Shown: in pieces, positions 1 through 9,956 of the stretch
Layout of the letters: each line of letters opens with the position of its first letter
How positions within the stretch are numbered: position 1 is the stretch's first letter
Assembly: GCA_963797485.1 (NCBI GenBank)
Contig: CAWCPF010000003.1
Span: 248,001-312,000, forward strand
Source: CAWAND01 sp963797485
GTDB taxonomy: Bacteria; Chloroflexota; Anaerolineae; Anaerolineales; E44-bin32
DNA length: 64,000 bases
Direction: 5' to 3'
Translations under genes and position numbers: made by a program
Notes under the pieces: generated by a model
Told to the model about the DNA's origin: nothing
Databases searched by the model: none
The model's input: only the letters and a program-made list of their open reading frames with translations

Positions 1-19
1 CCGGAGGCGCCCGATCATG

Positions 20-385
20 TCAGCCGCCGGTGGCAGCTGCGCGCAGAAAGACGCCGGCCAGGAAGATGCACAAGAAGCCGTACGTCAGCGCGGTCCGGCG
101 GTCGTCGTGGCCATGGCTCAATCGGAAGTAGGCGGGCAGGGTGAGGACACCGACCGAGGCGTAGATCCAATGAATCCATTCGGCAGGCAGCGACCCGGTC
201 AGCCACAGCCACAACCCGAGAACGACCTCGACAAGAATCAGGGCTTCGGCTGCGACCAGGGCACCCCAGTAGCTGCCGCTCATCCCACGGCGAAGGAAAT
301 ACAGGACGATCCCCCAGCCGCCAAGAATCAGGGCGAAGAGGAAGACGCTTACGGCCACGCGTTGATGAACGAAGGCCAAGGTCAT
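20..385 (-). CDS. Small four-helix membrane protein, unknown function
   Basis: A 121-residue protein with four predicted membrane segments (about residues 8-30, 40-64, 70-88 and 100-118). The loops are short and polar, and two His residues (H7 and one in the WIHW stretch) lie near membrane faces, so a heme or quinone role is conceivable but not shown. The start is the only in-frame ATG near the upstream boundary. The stop codon lies inside the window, so the protein is complete. It precedes nothing obviously related: the next gene upstream on this strand is an M32 carboxypeptidase. I do not recognise the family. Confidence 0.6.
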   Translation of the reverse strand: MTLAFVHQRVAVSVFLFALILGGWGIVLYFLRRGMSGSYWGALVAAEALILVEVVLGLWLWLTGSLPAEWIHWIYASVGVLTLPAYFRLSHGHDDRRTALTYGFLCIFLAGVFLRAAATGG

Positions 386-432
386 GACGCCAGCTCGTGA
401 TCAGGGCGCCGCTGGATCGGGGTCACGTTGAT

Positions 433-1939
433 TCAGGCCAGGCCGTACAAACGGCCAAACTTGGCCTGCAGATAGCGTAGATAGGGCTCGGCGGTGAGAT
501 CCTGCCCCGTCACGCTTCTCAACAGATCCACGGATCCGAACTTGGCCCCGTGCCGATGGATATGCTGGCGCAGCCAGCTCAGCAGCGGCTCAAACTCACC
601 CCGGCCGATTTGGTCGTCCAGGTCCGGCATTTCGGAAGCAATCTTCTCCCAAATCTGGCACGCAATCAGGTTGCCCAGGGCGTAGGTGGGGAAGTAGCCG
701 ATGTATCCGCTCGACCAATGGATGTCCTGCAGCACGCCGAGGCGATCGTCCGGGGGCCGTATGCCCAGATAGGCCTCGTAAGCGTCGTTCCAGGCAAGGG
801 GGAGATCGTCGATGGCCAGATCACCGGAGAGCAAGGCACGCTCGAGCTCGAAACGGACCATGATGTGCAGGTTATAGGTGGCCTCGTCGGCCTCGACCCG
901 AATCAGGGAGGGCTGGACCTTGTTGATGGCGCGGTAGAAAGCGTCGGCCTCCTCATCCTGCAAGCTGCCGGGGAACGTCTGCCGCAGATCAGGGTAGAAC
1001 CGGGTCCAAAAGGGCCGGCTCCGGCCCACCAGGTTTTCCCACAGGCGGGATTGGGACTCGTGCATGCCAAGCGAGGCGCCGTCAGCCAGCGGTGTGCGGG
1101 CCAGGCTGGCTGGAAAGCCCTGTTCGTACATGCCATGCCCGGCTTCGTGCAGGGTGGCGAAGAGGCCGGGCGGCAGAAAATCCTCCTGGAAGCGAGTGGT
1201 GATGCGCACGTCTCCCGAGCCGAAGGAGGTCGTGAAAGGATGGCTCGAACTCATCCTGCCGCCCGCGCTCGAAATCGTATCCAAAGGCGCGGATCACCTT
1301 CTCGCCAAAGGCCCTTTGGCCCTCGACCGGGAAGTGACGGTGCATGACCGAATCGTCGATGATGGGCTGTTGGGCGATGGCCTTGACCAGGGCGGTTTGG
1401 GACGTTCGCAGCTCGGAGAAGACGGCCGCCACCTGCGAGGATTTCATGCCGCGCTCGTAGTCATCCAGCTGCGGGTCGTAGATGTGTTCGTAGGGTTCGA
1501 AAAAGCCGGCGTATTCGCGCCGGAGCTCAATCACCCGGGCGAGATCGGGTTTGAAAGCCGCGAAATCCGAGGCCTGCTTGGCGCCCATCCAGGCTTGCTG
1601 AGCCAGGGTGGTGACGCGCGCGAGTTCGGCCACGAAATCCGCCGGGATGCGCGACTGCTTCTCCAGATCGTAGCCGACGCGCCACACCAGGCGGGCGCTG
1701 TCCGAGTCGGGGTCCATGTCGGCGGCGGCCGAGCGGGCGGCCTCCAACGCGTCGGCCAGCTCCGGGCTCGTGTTTTTCTCGTGGGCCAGGCGCCTCAACG
1801 TGGCCACCTGGCTCGATCGCGCTTCAGCCCCGCCGCTTGGCATGTACGTCTGCTGGTCCCACTCCAGCAGCGCCGCCGCCTGGGAGAGGTCCACCACCTC
1901 GCCAATCAGGTCCTTGAGGGTGTCGATGGAATCAGGCAT
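433..1939 (-). CDS. M32 (Taq-type) metallocarboxypeptidase, frameshifted
   Basis: Cytoplasmic zinc carboxypeptidase of family M32, about 500 residues, the usual length. The N-terminal half (from the ATG at 1939) has the typical LLEWDQQTYMP opening. The C-terminal half carries the zinc motif HEAGH, the family block HESQSRLWEN, and the conserved DIHWSSGYIGYFPTYALG stretch. The two halves are in different frames. Reading switches near 1250-1254, where removing one base restores GRQD-SSHPFTTSFG, a conserved block. No internal stop or domain loss is seen beyond that, so I treat it as one gene with a sequencing or assembly indel. If the indel is real, the zinc-binding half would not be made. Confidence 0.88.
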
Positions 1940-1959
1940 GAAAGGGCCTCCGGGTGGAT

Positions 1960-2883
1960 TCAGGCGACGCGCCAGCGCAGCGATTTGGCCTGCAGGGCGG
2001 CCAGGACCTCGTCGGCGATGTCGATGGCGGCCCGGGCCTGGGCCTCGACCGTCTGCGCGCCCAGATGCGGCGTGGCAATCAGGTGGGGATGCTCGAGCAG
2101 CGGAGACGTGCCGGGCGGCTCGTGTTCAAAGACATCCAGCGCCGCTGCGGCGACCTGCCCGCTTTCCAGGGCCTGGAGCAGCGCGGCCTCGTCGACCACC
2201 CCGCCCCGGGCGGCGCACACCAGGCGCACGCCAGGCTGCATGCGCGCCATGGCGTCGACGCCAATCAAGCCGCGCGTGTCGTCGGTCAGGGGCACATGCA
2301 GGCTGATGTAGTCCGACGCCTCCAGCAGGGCTGCCTGGGTCACCGGGCGGGCGCCGCGGCGCTGGATCTCGTCGGCCGGGATGAGCGGATCATAGCCAAT
2401 GACCGTCATGTCCATGGCCAGCGCCCGCTGGGCCACGGCGGCACCGATGCGCCCCATGCCGAACACGCCCAGCGTTTTGCCAGCCAGCTCCGAGCCTTTG
2501 AAGGCTTTCTTATCCCAGCGGCCGGCGTGCATGCCGGCGTTGGCCTGTGGGATCTCGCGAGCCATGGCGAGCATCAAACCCAGGGTCAGCTCGGCGACAG
2601 CATTGGTCGCCGCCAGCGGCGCGTTGACCACTACCACGCCCAGGTCGCGCGCCGCGTCGAGATCGATGTTATCGACACCCACACCGGCCCGGCCGACGAC
2701 TTTCAACCTCGGCGCGCCGCCCTGAAGGACCGCTCGGGTGACCTGCGTGGCGCTGCGGACGATCAATGCGTCGGCCTCACCCAGCGCGGAGAGCTCGGGG
2801 TCGTCCACGACCTCGGCTTCGGCGGCCAGGCGCTCCCGGCCGACGGCTTCCAATCCATCGCTGATGACAATGCGCCAGTTCAT
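1960..2883 (-). CDS. serA: D-isomer 2-hydroxyacid dehydrogenase, SerA-like (phosphoglycerate dehydrogenase)
   Basis: NAD-dependent dehydrogenase of the D-2-hydroxyacid family, most like 3-phosphoglycerate dehydrogenase, the first step of serine synthesis. It has 307 residues: a catalytic and a nucleotide-binding domain only, without the C-terminal ACT domain of long SerA, so serine feedback through ACT is not expected. Visible features are the Rossmann motif GMGRIG (142-147) and the catalytic triad Arg226 (in AARGGVVDE), Glu255 (in VFEHEPP) and His273 (in TPHLGAQT). I chose the ATG at 2883 because MNWRIVISD is the normal family start; the same frame extends upstream without homology. It lies 34 bases downstream of the RpiB-like gene. 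A TTGTGA-N6-TCACAA palindrome is centred about 97 bases upstream of this start. Confidence 0.85.
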   Translation of the reverse strand: MNWRIVISDGLEAVGRERLAAEAEVVDDPELSALGEADALIVRSATQVTRAVLQGGAPRLKVVGRAGVGVDNIDLDAARDLGVVVVNAPLAATNAVAELTLGLMLAMAREIPQANAGMHAGRWDKKAFKGSELAGKTLGVFGMGRIGAAVAQRALAMDMTVIGYDPLIPADEIQRRGARPVTQAALLEASDYISLHVPLTDDTRGLIGVDAMARMQPGVRLVCAARGGVVDEAALLQALESGQVAAAALDVFEHEPPGTSPLLEHPHLIATPHLGAQTVEAQARAAIDIADEVLAALQAKSLRWRVA

Positions 2884-2917
2884 AGGCGTGACAGGACTCC
2901 GTGGCTCGATCGAGGCT

Positions 2918-3469
2918 TCATTGTACCTTGAGGCCCGGACGAGCTGCGCCCACAAGGCGCCGCGGAGAGCTTGTGATGAAATTCACAAATCGGATTTGGA
3001 CCCCGAGGGGGCTGTGCAGGGGACGAGCATAGGCGCGTTCGAGCTCGGTCACGGCGGCCAGACAGGCCTCGTCTTCTGGATTGGGCGAGTAGGTCGTGCT
3101 GAACCAGGCGTCGAGGATGTCCCGGGCGACCGGCTCCGAGGTGGTCCGAAGCGAAAGGCACAGGAGGTTGGGGTTGTTCCAGCGCCGGGCCAGGCTGGCC
3201 GTCGTCGCGTCGGCGCACAAGGCGGCCCGGATGCCCGGGACCTTGTTGGCCGCCAGGCTCACGCCGGTGCCGGTCCAGCAGAACAAGACCCCTTCATCGG
3301 CCTCGCCTCGCACCACAGCTTCGGCCACGTTGCGCGCCACCTGGGGCCACGTGCCGGGCGCGCCGGCCAATGGCCCATACACGCTCACGCGATGACCGCG
3401 CCGCTCCAGGTCTTCGATGACCGCCTGGGTGAGATGGGTCTTCTCATCCGAGCCAACCGCCAGGTTCAT
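2918..3469 (-). CDS. RpiB/LacAB-family sugar-phosphate isomerase
   Basis: A 183-residue member of the RpiB/LacA/LacB family, which interconverts ribose-5-phosphate and ribulose-5-phosphate or related sugar phosphates. It starts with the typical AVGSDEK strand-loop. The active-site block reads GVLFCWTGTGVSLAANKVPG, keeping the catalytic Cys (C64) although the usual CGTG is CWTG here. The ARRWNNPN stretch matches the conserved RxHNxxN region with His replaced. It is about 30 residues longer than typical RpiB; the extra C-terminus (from about residue 160) contains the palindrome at 2971-2988 and looks unstructured. It probably forms an operon with serA downstream. Substrate is not certain. Confidence 0.72.
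   Translation of the reverse strand: MNLAVGSDEKTHLTQAVIEDLERRGHRVSVYGPLAGAPGTWPQVARNVAEAVVRGEADEGVLFCWTGTGVSLAANKVPGIRAALCADATTASLARRWNNPNLLCLSLRTTSEPVARDILDAWFSTTYSPNPEDEACLAAVTELERAYARPLHSPLGVQIRFVNFITSSPRRLVGAARPGLKVQ
2971..2988. promoter_or_regulatory. Palindrome TTGTGA-N6-TCACAA, copy 1
   Basis: Perfect 6+6 inverted repeat with an AT-rich 6-base centre. It sits in the 3' end of the RpiB-like gene and 88 bases upstream of the serA-like start. It fits CRP-type (TGTGA-N6-TCACA) and Rex-type (TTGTGAA-N4-TTCACAA) operators about equally well. Confidence 0.5.
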
Positions 3470-3513
3470 GCCAGACCTCCTATTCCGCGTCCGAAGGGTT
3501 TGAGTGCCTCGCC

Positions 3514-5460
3514 TCAGCGCGCCTGATCGAGGACGACGACCAAAGGCCGATGGTCGGAGGCTGCCGTGACCGGCACCTCGGCCGAGACGGCCTGGAGGTC
3601 GGGGCTGTGCCAGATCCAGTCGATGCGCTCATAGGGGTCGGTCGATGAGAAGGTCCAGCCGTCTCCCGTGCCGGCCTCGGCCCATGAATCCACCAGGCCG
3701 GCGTCATCGAACAGCGCCATCTCCGGATCGCCGGGTTGGGCGTTCATGTCGCCCAGAATGAGGCTGTTGGACTGGCCGGCCCAGGTGTCCACCAGAACCG
3801 GCACCTGGAGCAGGCGAATGTCGTGATCGGCCTCGAGTTGGTGCAGGTGGGTGCTGATCACCAGCCAGGGCTCCGGGCCGCCCGTGTCGATCCGGGCCCA
3901 CACAAAGCCGCGTGGAATCAGGGCGTGGCTCAAAGGCAGGCTGCCCGAGCCGGTCTGAAGCATCGGGTCGCGGCTCAGGATGGCGTTGCCCCAGACGGGG
4001 TCGGCGGTGCCCTTGAAGACGATCGGCATCCCCAGCCGCCGGGAGAACCAGAAGACCAGGTCGGTGGAGCCGTCAATCAGCCAACCGCGCGAGATTTCAT
4101 TCAGGGCCACGATGTCCGCACCGCTGGCCTGGATGGCCTGTGCCACCGCCTCGGGGTCCTGGAGCCCATTGGCGGCAAAGGCGGAGTGGATGTTGTACGT
4201 CATCACCGTGACCGGTCCGTTGGCCGGGGGGGAGGCCGCTGGAGCCGGGCCGTAGATCCCCAGCGCGGCCAGGGGGACGGCGAGCAGCAGCGCGCCGGCG
4301 GTGAACGGCGAGAGCTCGCTCCAGGGAGATTCGAGGCGCCCCCGGCTCGAGACAACCGCCCAAACCGCTGCCAGGCCGAGCAAGCCGGCCGCCAGGGCCG
4401 GGATGAGGCTGCGCGGCACGCCAAGACTGATGTCCAGGGCGGCGTAGTAGACAAACGCCAACAGGACAAACAGGATCAGGCCGCCTGTCAGGCTTGCGGC
4501 GGTGGGGAGCAGGCCGTTTCGGCTGGGAGCGCGGCTGACCGTGGCGATCAGCGCACTCATCCAGCCCAACAGGAACTGACCGATGGCGAGGACGGCCAGG
4601 AAGGCTGGGCCCGGCTGATCGGCGGTGGTGATGCCGAAGACGACATAAATCCCGGCCGCCAAAACCGGCAGCCAGCGGAACACATACGGACGGGAGAATC
4701 CCCACAGGGCGCCGAGGATCGCCAAGAGGTTGCCCAAGCCGACGACCAGGAAGGCCACCGGCTCAGGCAGGCCCGCCACCTCGGCGGTCCAGCCCAGGTT
4801 TTGAAAGATCAGCAGCTCGATCAGCAGCAGGGGGCCGAGGCCGATCAGCGAGAGGGCCGAGCGCCAGTCAGTCTCGCAGGGTGGCCGTTCAACCGAGGCG
4901 GGTTCGCGGCTCAAACTCCACAAGGCCACGGCTGCCAGCCCGGCCGTGACCAGCGTGGCCCAGGCGCTGGTGGACCAACTTAGATCCAGGCTGGCATTGG
5001 CGCCTTTGATGGCTGTGTCCAGAGCCAGCCCGAGCCATAGTCCAAACGTCCAGCGCGGGCCGACATCCGGACTTGAGTAGGAGCGCAGCTGCCCCAGCCA
5101 AAGCGGCAGGAACAGGGCCAACATGGCCGTGCCAGCCAGGCTCAGCCACAAATCGACCGCCGGGCTCCGGCTCAACTGCTCTACCAGCCTGAGCAGGATG
5201 ACACCGCCGGCGCTCAGCCAAAGCGCCCGCCGGCCGCCGAGGCCTCTCCAGACCAGCGGAGACAGGAACCCCACCCCAAGGGTGGCCAGGGCCAGTACAG
5301 CCAGGGTCGTGGAAGGCAACCCGACCGTGTCTTTCAAGTACCAGGCCAGGCTGGGAAAGAAAACCCGAAGTGTCTGCAGACCGAGGGTGACCACCAGGGC
5401 CGGCAATACATAGCCGGCCAGGAGCTGCCGATCCGCCAGCTTGCGCCACGGGTTGCCCAT
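3514..5460 (-). CDS. Polytopic membrane protein with C-terminal endonuclease/exonuclease/phosphatase (EEP) domain
   Basis: About 648 residues. The first 410 or so are mostly hydrophobic, with roughly 10-12 membrane segments. Residues from about 417 to the end form an EEP-fold catalytic domain. Its motifs are MTYNIHSA, DIVALNEIS (metal-binding Glu), THLHQ, LGDMNAQPGD (catalytic Asp/Asn), RIDWIWHS and the terminal SDHRPLVV (catalytic Asp-His). The EEP family includes phosphodiesterases acting on DNA, inositol phosphates, sphingomyelin and GPI-related lipids. Fusion to a membrane domain points to a lipid or envelope substrate facing the membrane. A second in-frame ATG 12 codons upstream (5496) is possible. 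It is transcribed divergently from the polysaccharide locus. Confidence 0.82.
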   Translation of the reverse strand: MGNPWRKLADRQLLAGYVLPALVVTLGLQTLRVFFPSLAWYLKDTVGLPSTTLAVLALATLGVGFLSPLVWRGLGGRRALWLSAGGVILLRLVEQLSRSPAVDLWLSLAGTAMLALFLPLWLGQLRSYSSPDVGPRWTFGLWLGLALDTAIKGANASLDLSWSTSAWATLVTAGLAAVALWSLSREPASVERPPCETDWRSALSLIGLGPLLLIELLIFQNLGWTAEVAGLPEPVAFLVVGLGNLLAILGALWGFSRPYVFRWLPVLAAGIYVVFGITTADQPGPAFLAVLAIGQFLLGWMSALIATVSRAPSRNGLLPTAASLTGGLILFVLLAFVYYAALDISLGVPRSLIPALAAGLLGLAAVWAVVSSRGRLESPWSELSPFTAGALLLAVPLAALGIYGPAPAASPPANGPVTVMTYNIHSAFAANGLQDPEAVAQAIQASGADIVALNEISRGWLIDGSTDLVFWFSRRLGMPIVFKGTADPVWGNAILSRDPMLQTGSGSLPLSHALIPRGFVWARIDTGGPEPWLVISTHLHQLEADHDIRLLQVPVLVDTWAGQSNSLILGDMNAQPGDPEMALFDDAGLVDSWAEAGTGDGWTFSSTDPYERIDWIWHSPDLQAVSAEVPVTAASDHRPLVVVLDQAR

Positions 5461-5552
5461 GCGAAGATCCTCCAAGCGGTCCGCAGAGCGTATCAACCCT
5501 GGCTGAAAAGGTCAACCGACGATCGGCGGCGGACAGCTGAGACAGTCGATTG

Positions 5553-5561
5553 TGGGATAAT
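5553..5561 (+). promoter_or_regulatory. Extended -10 promoter element (TGG-GATAAT)
   Basis: TGN followed by GATAAT, 26 bases before the preferred TTG start of the sugar dehydrogenase. It would start RNA near 5568-5570, leaving a short leader that holds GGGAGG (5576-5581). No convincing -35 is seen. Confidence 0.4.
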
Positions 5562-5586
5562 GGACGCCTCAACCCGGGAGGTCCCA

Positions 5587-6872
5587 TTGGAGTTCAACCG
5601 GATCTGCGTCCTTGGGCTGGGCTACATTGGCCTGCCGACGGCCAGCACGTTTGCGAACCAAGGCGTCAAAGTCTTGGGGGTGGATGTCCAACCGGACATC
5701 GTGCGCCGGCTCCGGCAGGGCCAGCCGCACATTCAGGAGCCGGGCTTGCGCGCCCTGGTGCAGGCGGCGCTGGCTTCGGGGAATCTGGACCTCGGCGAGC
5801 GCCCGGCCGGGGCGGATGCCTTCATCATCGCGGTTCCCACCCCGTTCTTAGAGGACAAAACCGCTGATCTGAGCTATGTCCGGGCGGCCGCCGAATCGAT
5901 TGCCCCCGAGCTTCGGGCCGGTAATCTGGTCGTACTTGAATCAACCTGTCCCCCGCGAACGACCGCCGATGTCGTGGGGCCGCTGCTGGCCAAGTCCGGG
6001 TTGACGCCCGGGAAGGACTTCTACCTGGCTTACACGCCGGAACGGGTGCTGCCCGGCCAGATCCTGCGCGAGCTGGTCGAGAACCCGCGGATCATCGGCG
6101 GGATCGACCCGGCGTCGGCGGAGGCCGGGCGCGATTTGTATCGCCTGTTCGTCCAGGGCGATATCCTGCTCACGGATGCCACCACCGCCGAGCTGGTCAA
6201 ACTCATGGAAAACACCTACCGCGACGTCAACATCGCCGCCGCCAACGAGTTCTCTCGCCTGGCGGAGCGGTTGGGGGTGGACGTGTGGCAGGCTATCGAT
6301 CTCGCCAGCCGCCATCCCCGGGTCAAGATCCTGCGCCCCGGACCCGGTGTGGGCGGACATTGCATCAGCATCGACCCCTGGTTTTTGGTGGAGGCCGCCC
6401 CGGATCTCACGCCCCTGATTTCAGGCCGCCCGGCGGGTCAACGACGACCAGCCGGGCCACGTCACCGAGATCATCCGCCAGGCCCTCGGCGGCCGGCTGG
6501 AAGGCGCAAAGATTGCCGCGCTTGGCCTGGCTTACAAGGCTGACGTCGACGACCTGCGCCAGAGCCCGGCTGTGGAGGTGGTTCGCCAACTGGCGGCCGC
6601 CGGCGCACAGGTTCGGACTTACGAACCTATGGCGCCGCAGGCTGTCATTGAAGGGGCACAGGCGGCAGAATCGCTGGAGGCGGTTTTGGATGGGGCTGAG
6701 GCTGTTGTGCTGCTCGTGGATCACCATGCCTGCGTAGCGCTGGACCCCGGTCTGGCGGCGGGTCGTATGGCCGGGCGCATCGCCGTCGACACGCGGCGGG
6801 GTCTGGGATCGGGACGGCTGGACGCAAGCCGGATTCGACCTGTTCATCCTGGGTGTCGGTCGGCATGCCTGA
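5587..6872 (+). CDS. wecC: UDP-N-acetylmannosaminuronate/UDP-glucose-type dehydrogenase (WecC-like), two frameshifts
   Basis: NAD-dependent nucleotide-sugar dehydrogenase that oxidises a UDP-sugar 6-OH to the uronate. Pairing with wecB directly downstream points to UDP-ManNAc to UDP-ManNAcA. Features are the N-terminal Rossmann motif VLGLGYIGLP, the ESTCPP-type block, TPERVLPG, the lysine block LVKLMENTYRDVNIAAANEF, and the catalytic Cys in GPGVGGHCISID. The frame then breaks near 6421 (resuming at AARRVND) and again at about 6797. After removal of one base there the protein ends GFDLFILGVGRHA with a stop at 6870-6872. I prefer the TTG at 5587 because GGGAGG lies 5 bases upstream and the upstream ATG (5560) overlaps the -10 element. 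The stop overlaps the wecB start by 8 bases, supporting the reconstructed end. Confidence 0.85.
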
Positions 6873-8008
6873 CGCTCGCCTCAAGGTCATGACGATCTTT
6901 GGGACACGGCCGGAAGCCGTGAAAATGGCTCCGGTGATCCAGGTGCTCCAGTCGCATCCGCGCATTCTCAGCCGCGTCTGCGTGACGGCCCAACATCGGC
7001 AAATGCTGGATCAGGTCTTAGATCTGTTCGACCTGCATCCGGATTTCGATCTGGATCTGATGCGCCCGGACCAGAGCCTGGCGGAGCTGACGGCGGGTGT
7101 GTTCACCGGGTTGGAGCCGGTCCTCGAGGACGAGGCCCCCGACTGGATCATGGTCCAGGGGGACACGACCACCGTGATGGCGGCCGCGCTCCTGGCCTTC
7201 TATCATCACATCCGCGTCGGGCATGTCGAGGCCGGCCTGCGCACGGGCGACAAATGGCATCCCTTTCCCGAGGAGATCAACCGGCGCGTGGCCGGGGCGG
7301 TGGCCGATCTGCATTTTGCCCCGACCGAACAAGCCCGCCAGAATCTGCTTCGCGAGGGGGTCGTCGAAGGGCGCATCATCGTCACCGGCAACCCGGTCAT
7401 CGACGCGCTCCAGCAGATCGCCGCCCGCCCATACGATTTCAGCCAGGGGCCGTTGGCGAGCGTCGATTTCGACCGGCGGGTCGTGCTGGTCACCGCCCAT
7501 CGGCGAGAGAGCCTGGGCCGGCCGATGGAGCTCATTTTCACCATGCTGCGCGAGCTGGCCGAGGACTACGCCGATGACATCTACCTGGTGTACCCCGTGC
7601 ATCTCAACCCACGCGTGCAGGAGCCGGCGCACCGTATTCTGGGCGGATTGCCCAATCTGAAACTGGTGAAGCCACTCGACTACCTGCCGATGGTCCATCT
7701 CATGCAGCCGCGCCGCCCTGATCCTGACCGACTCGGGCGGTATCCAGGAGGAGGCGACCGCTCTGGGCGTACCCGTTCTGGTCATGCGCGACACGACCGA
7801 ACGGCCGGAGGCCATCGCCGCCGGCAACGCGCGGCTGGCGGGCACCGATCCACACGCCATCCTGGCCGAAGCTCACCGGGTTCTGGACGACCCGCAGGTC
7901 CAGGCAGACATGTCGCGGCGCTCCGACCTGTTCGGCGACGGCCACGCCTCGGAGCGGATCGTCGAGGGCCTGCTGTCGGCCGCTGATCCAGCCCCTGGCG
8001 CGGCATGA
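6865..8008 (+). CDS. wecB: UDP-N-acetylglucosamine 2-epimerase (non-hydrolysing), frameshifted
   Basis: Converts UDP-GlcNAc to UDP-ManNAc for surface glycan synthesis. It shows family hallmarks from the N-terminus: MTIFGTRPEAVKMAPVI, VTAQHRQMLDQ, VQGDTTTVMAAAL, HVEAGLRTGD, PFPEEINRR, VTGNPVIDAL, VTAHRRES and YPVHLNP. At about 7708 the frame shifts by one base. The second frame continues with the conserved RAALILTDSGGIQEEATALGVPVLVMRDTTERPEA, which binds UDP. Full length about 380 residues, normal for the family. The start at 6865 (MPDARLKVMTIFGTRPE) overlaps the wecC stop. The two genes together supply UDP-ManNAcA. Confidence 0.9.
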
Positions 8009-8036
8009 GGCCGGCCCCCAGGCCTGACGAGGACCG

Positions 8037-9069
8037 GTGACGAACTCGGCTTTGCGGCGCCTGTGCCTCATCCCGGATGTCCCGGGATATGCCGGCCCGG
8101 CGGCCTTCCAAAGACGCCTGGTTCAGGGTCTCCACCAGCGCGGGGTGGAGGTCGTGTTCGACCCCGGCGAGCATGACCTGGGAGCTGTCCTGGTCAACGG
8201 CGGGACGCGCCGGCTGGGCGCGCTCCGCCGACTGCGCGCGCGCGGCGTGCCGATCCTTCAGCGTTTGAATGGCATGAATTGGATTCACCGCCGCCGCCGA
8301 ACCGGGTGGCGCCACGCCTTGCGCGCCGAGCTGGCGAACTTCAACCTGCGCCTGATCCGGCGCCGGTGGTGTGACGCCGTTGTCTATCAAAGTCAATTCT
8401 CCCAGTCGTGGTGGGACCGTCAGGCCGGGGAGCTGTCCAAGCCAACCAGCGTGGTCTACAACGGCGTTCCGCTGGAGGTCTTCTCGCCCGGGGACGACGA
8501 CCGGCGCATGAGCGATCGCGTGCGGCTGGCGGTGGTCGAGGGCCGGCTGGGCGGGGGTTATGAAATTGGACTGGATTGGGCGCTTGACCTGGCGGCGGGC
8601 CTGCACGCAGCCATGCGGCGGCCGGTGGACGTCCTGGTGGCCGCTTCGGCCGGGCCGGAGGTGAAACCACCGCCACCCATCCCGGGAGTGGAGCTGCATT
8701 GGCTGGGGCGGGTGCCGCCTGAGACCGTCCCGGAATTGGACCGCTCCGCCCACCTGCTGTTCGCCGCCGATCTGCACCCCGCCTGTCCTAACAGCGTGCT
8801 CGAGGCGCTGGCGTGCGGTCTGCCCGGTGGTCTCGTATGACACCGGCGCGCTGCCTGAGTTGGTGGTTGGCGATGCCGGGCGATTGGCCAGGTACGGGGC
8901 CGACGCGTGGAAGGTCGAGCCGCCGGACGTGCGAGCGCTGGTGGAGGCCGCCCGGGAGGTGGTGGAGGACCAGTGGCGCTTTCGCGCCGGCGCCCGGCAG
9001 CGGGCTGAGGCCGCCTTTGGCTTGGACCACATGATCGACGGCTACATGCACGCCCTGGGATGGGAGTAG
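8037..9069 (+). CDS. GT4-like glycosyltransferase, frameshifted
   Basis: About 345 residues of a GT-B-fold glycosyltransferase. The N-terminal part has a donor/acceptor region with a short PGYAGPAAFQRRL loop. The C-terminal part has CPNSVLEALACGLP, followed after a one-base shift at about 8826 by VVSYDTGALPELV, the family's nucleotide-sugar binding block (E-x7-E type). Removing one G in the cccggtgg stretch restores it. The start is GTG at 8037. It lies 28 bases after wecB in the same direction. Substrate cannot be read from sequence; context suggests assembly of a uronic-acid-containing surface glycan. Confidence 0.8.
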
Positions 9070-9076
9070 GCGTCGC

Positions 9077-9956
9077 ATGCGGCGCACATGGTTGTCGTTG
9101 GCCGCGTGGATGGCCGGGAAACTGCCGGCGGGCGTGCGTCTCAGGCTGTACCACCTTGGGCCGCTGACCCGGGCTATCCGGGGTTCCCTCAACCGGGCGG
9201 CGCCCTCGGAGAGGGTGGAAGTGGCGGTTGCCAGCGGCCCGCTTCAGGGCGTGCGCCTGAAGCTCGACCTGCAGTCGGAGAAAGACCTTTGGCTGGGCAA
9301 CTACGAACCCGAACTGTTGTCGACCCTGCGCAAAGTCACACCCGCGGGCAGCACAGCTTATGACGTGGGAGCCAACATTGGGCTGATCAGCCTTGGCCTG
9401 GCAGAGTGGGTTGGGGCCGACGGACGGGTGGTCGCCTTCGAGGCCCTGCCGGAGAATGTCGAGCGCCTGCGGGACAATCTGGCTCTCAACCCGATCGGCA
9501 CCCGCGTGACCGTCGTCTCAGCCGCCGTGGGCCGGGAGGACGGACAGGCGGAGTTCCTTGCGCATGCTTCGGGCGGTATGGGCAAGTTGGGCGGCTCAGC
9601 CGGGCGTGAGGCAGGTTACGCCGGCGAGCCTGCGCGTGCCCGTCGTGCGGCTGGACGGTTACGTGTATGACGGGGGCGGACCGCCGCCGGCGGTGATCAA
9701 GATTGATGTGGAAGGCGGAGAAGGGATGGTCCTGGAGGGAGCCGAGCGTGTGCTTGAGGCTTGCAGGCCATTGCTGATGCTGGAACTGCATGGGGCGCAG
9801 GCGGCCGACCAGGTGTGGGGCATCCTCCAGCGGCATGGTTATCAGCTGCGGCGGCTGGCCGCGGGCTTTCCCGTGATCAGACAGGCGGCCGAACTGGGAT
9901 GGAAGGCGTACGTAATTGCCGGGGAGCCGAGTGTGCTGGGGGTGCGGCTGGCATGA
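9077..9956 (+). CDS. FkbM-family SAM-dependent methyltransferase, frameshifted
   Basis: About 292 residues. The FkbM domain starts near residue 90 with the SAM motif YDVGANIGLIS, then VVAFEALPEN (motif II) and, after the break, VIKIDVEGGEGMVLEGAE, the characteristic IKIDVEG block. The frame shifts by one base near 9610-9612, where removing one G joins GGSAGRE to QVTPASLRVPVVRLDGY. FkbM enzymes O-methylate sugars and other small molecules, and here the target is probably a sugar hydroxyl in the glycan. The stop codon overlaps the next start (ATGA), so the two genes are translationally coupled. Confidence 0.85.

Noticed and set aside
6400..8850. Programmed ribosomal frameshifting in the glycan genes
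   Set aside because: The shift sites share no slippery sequence or downstream structure, and similar breaks occur in unrelated genes throughout the window.
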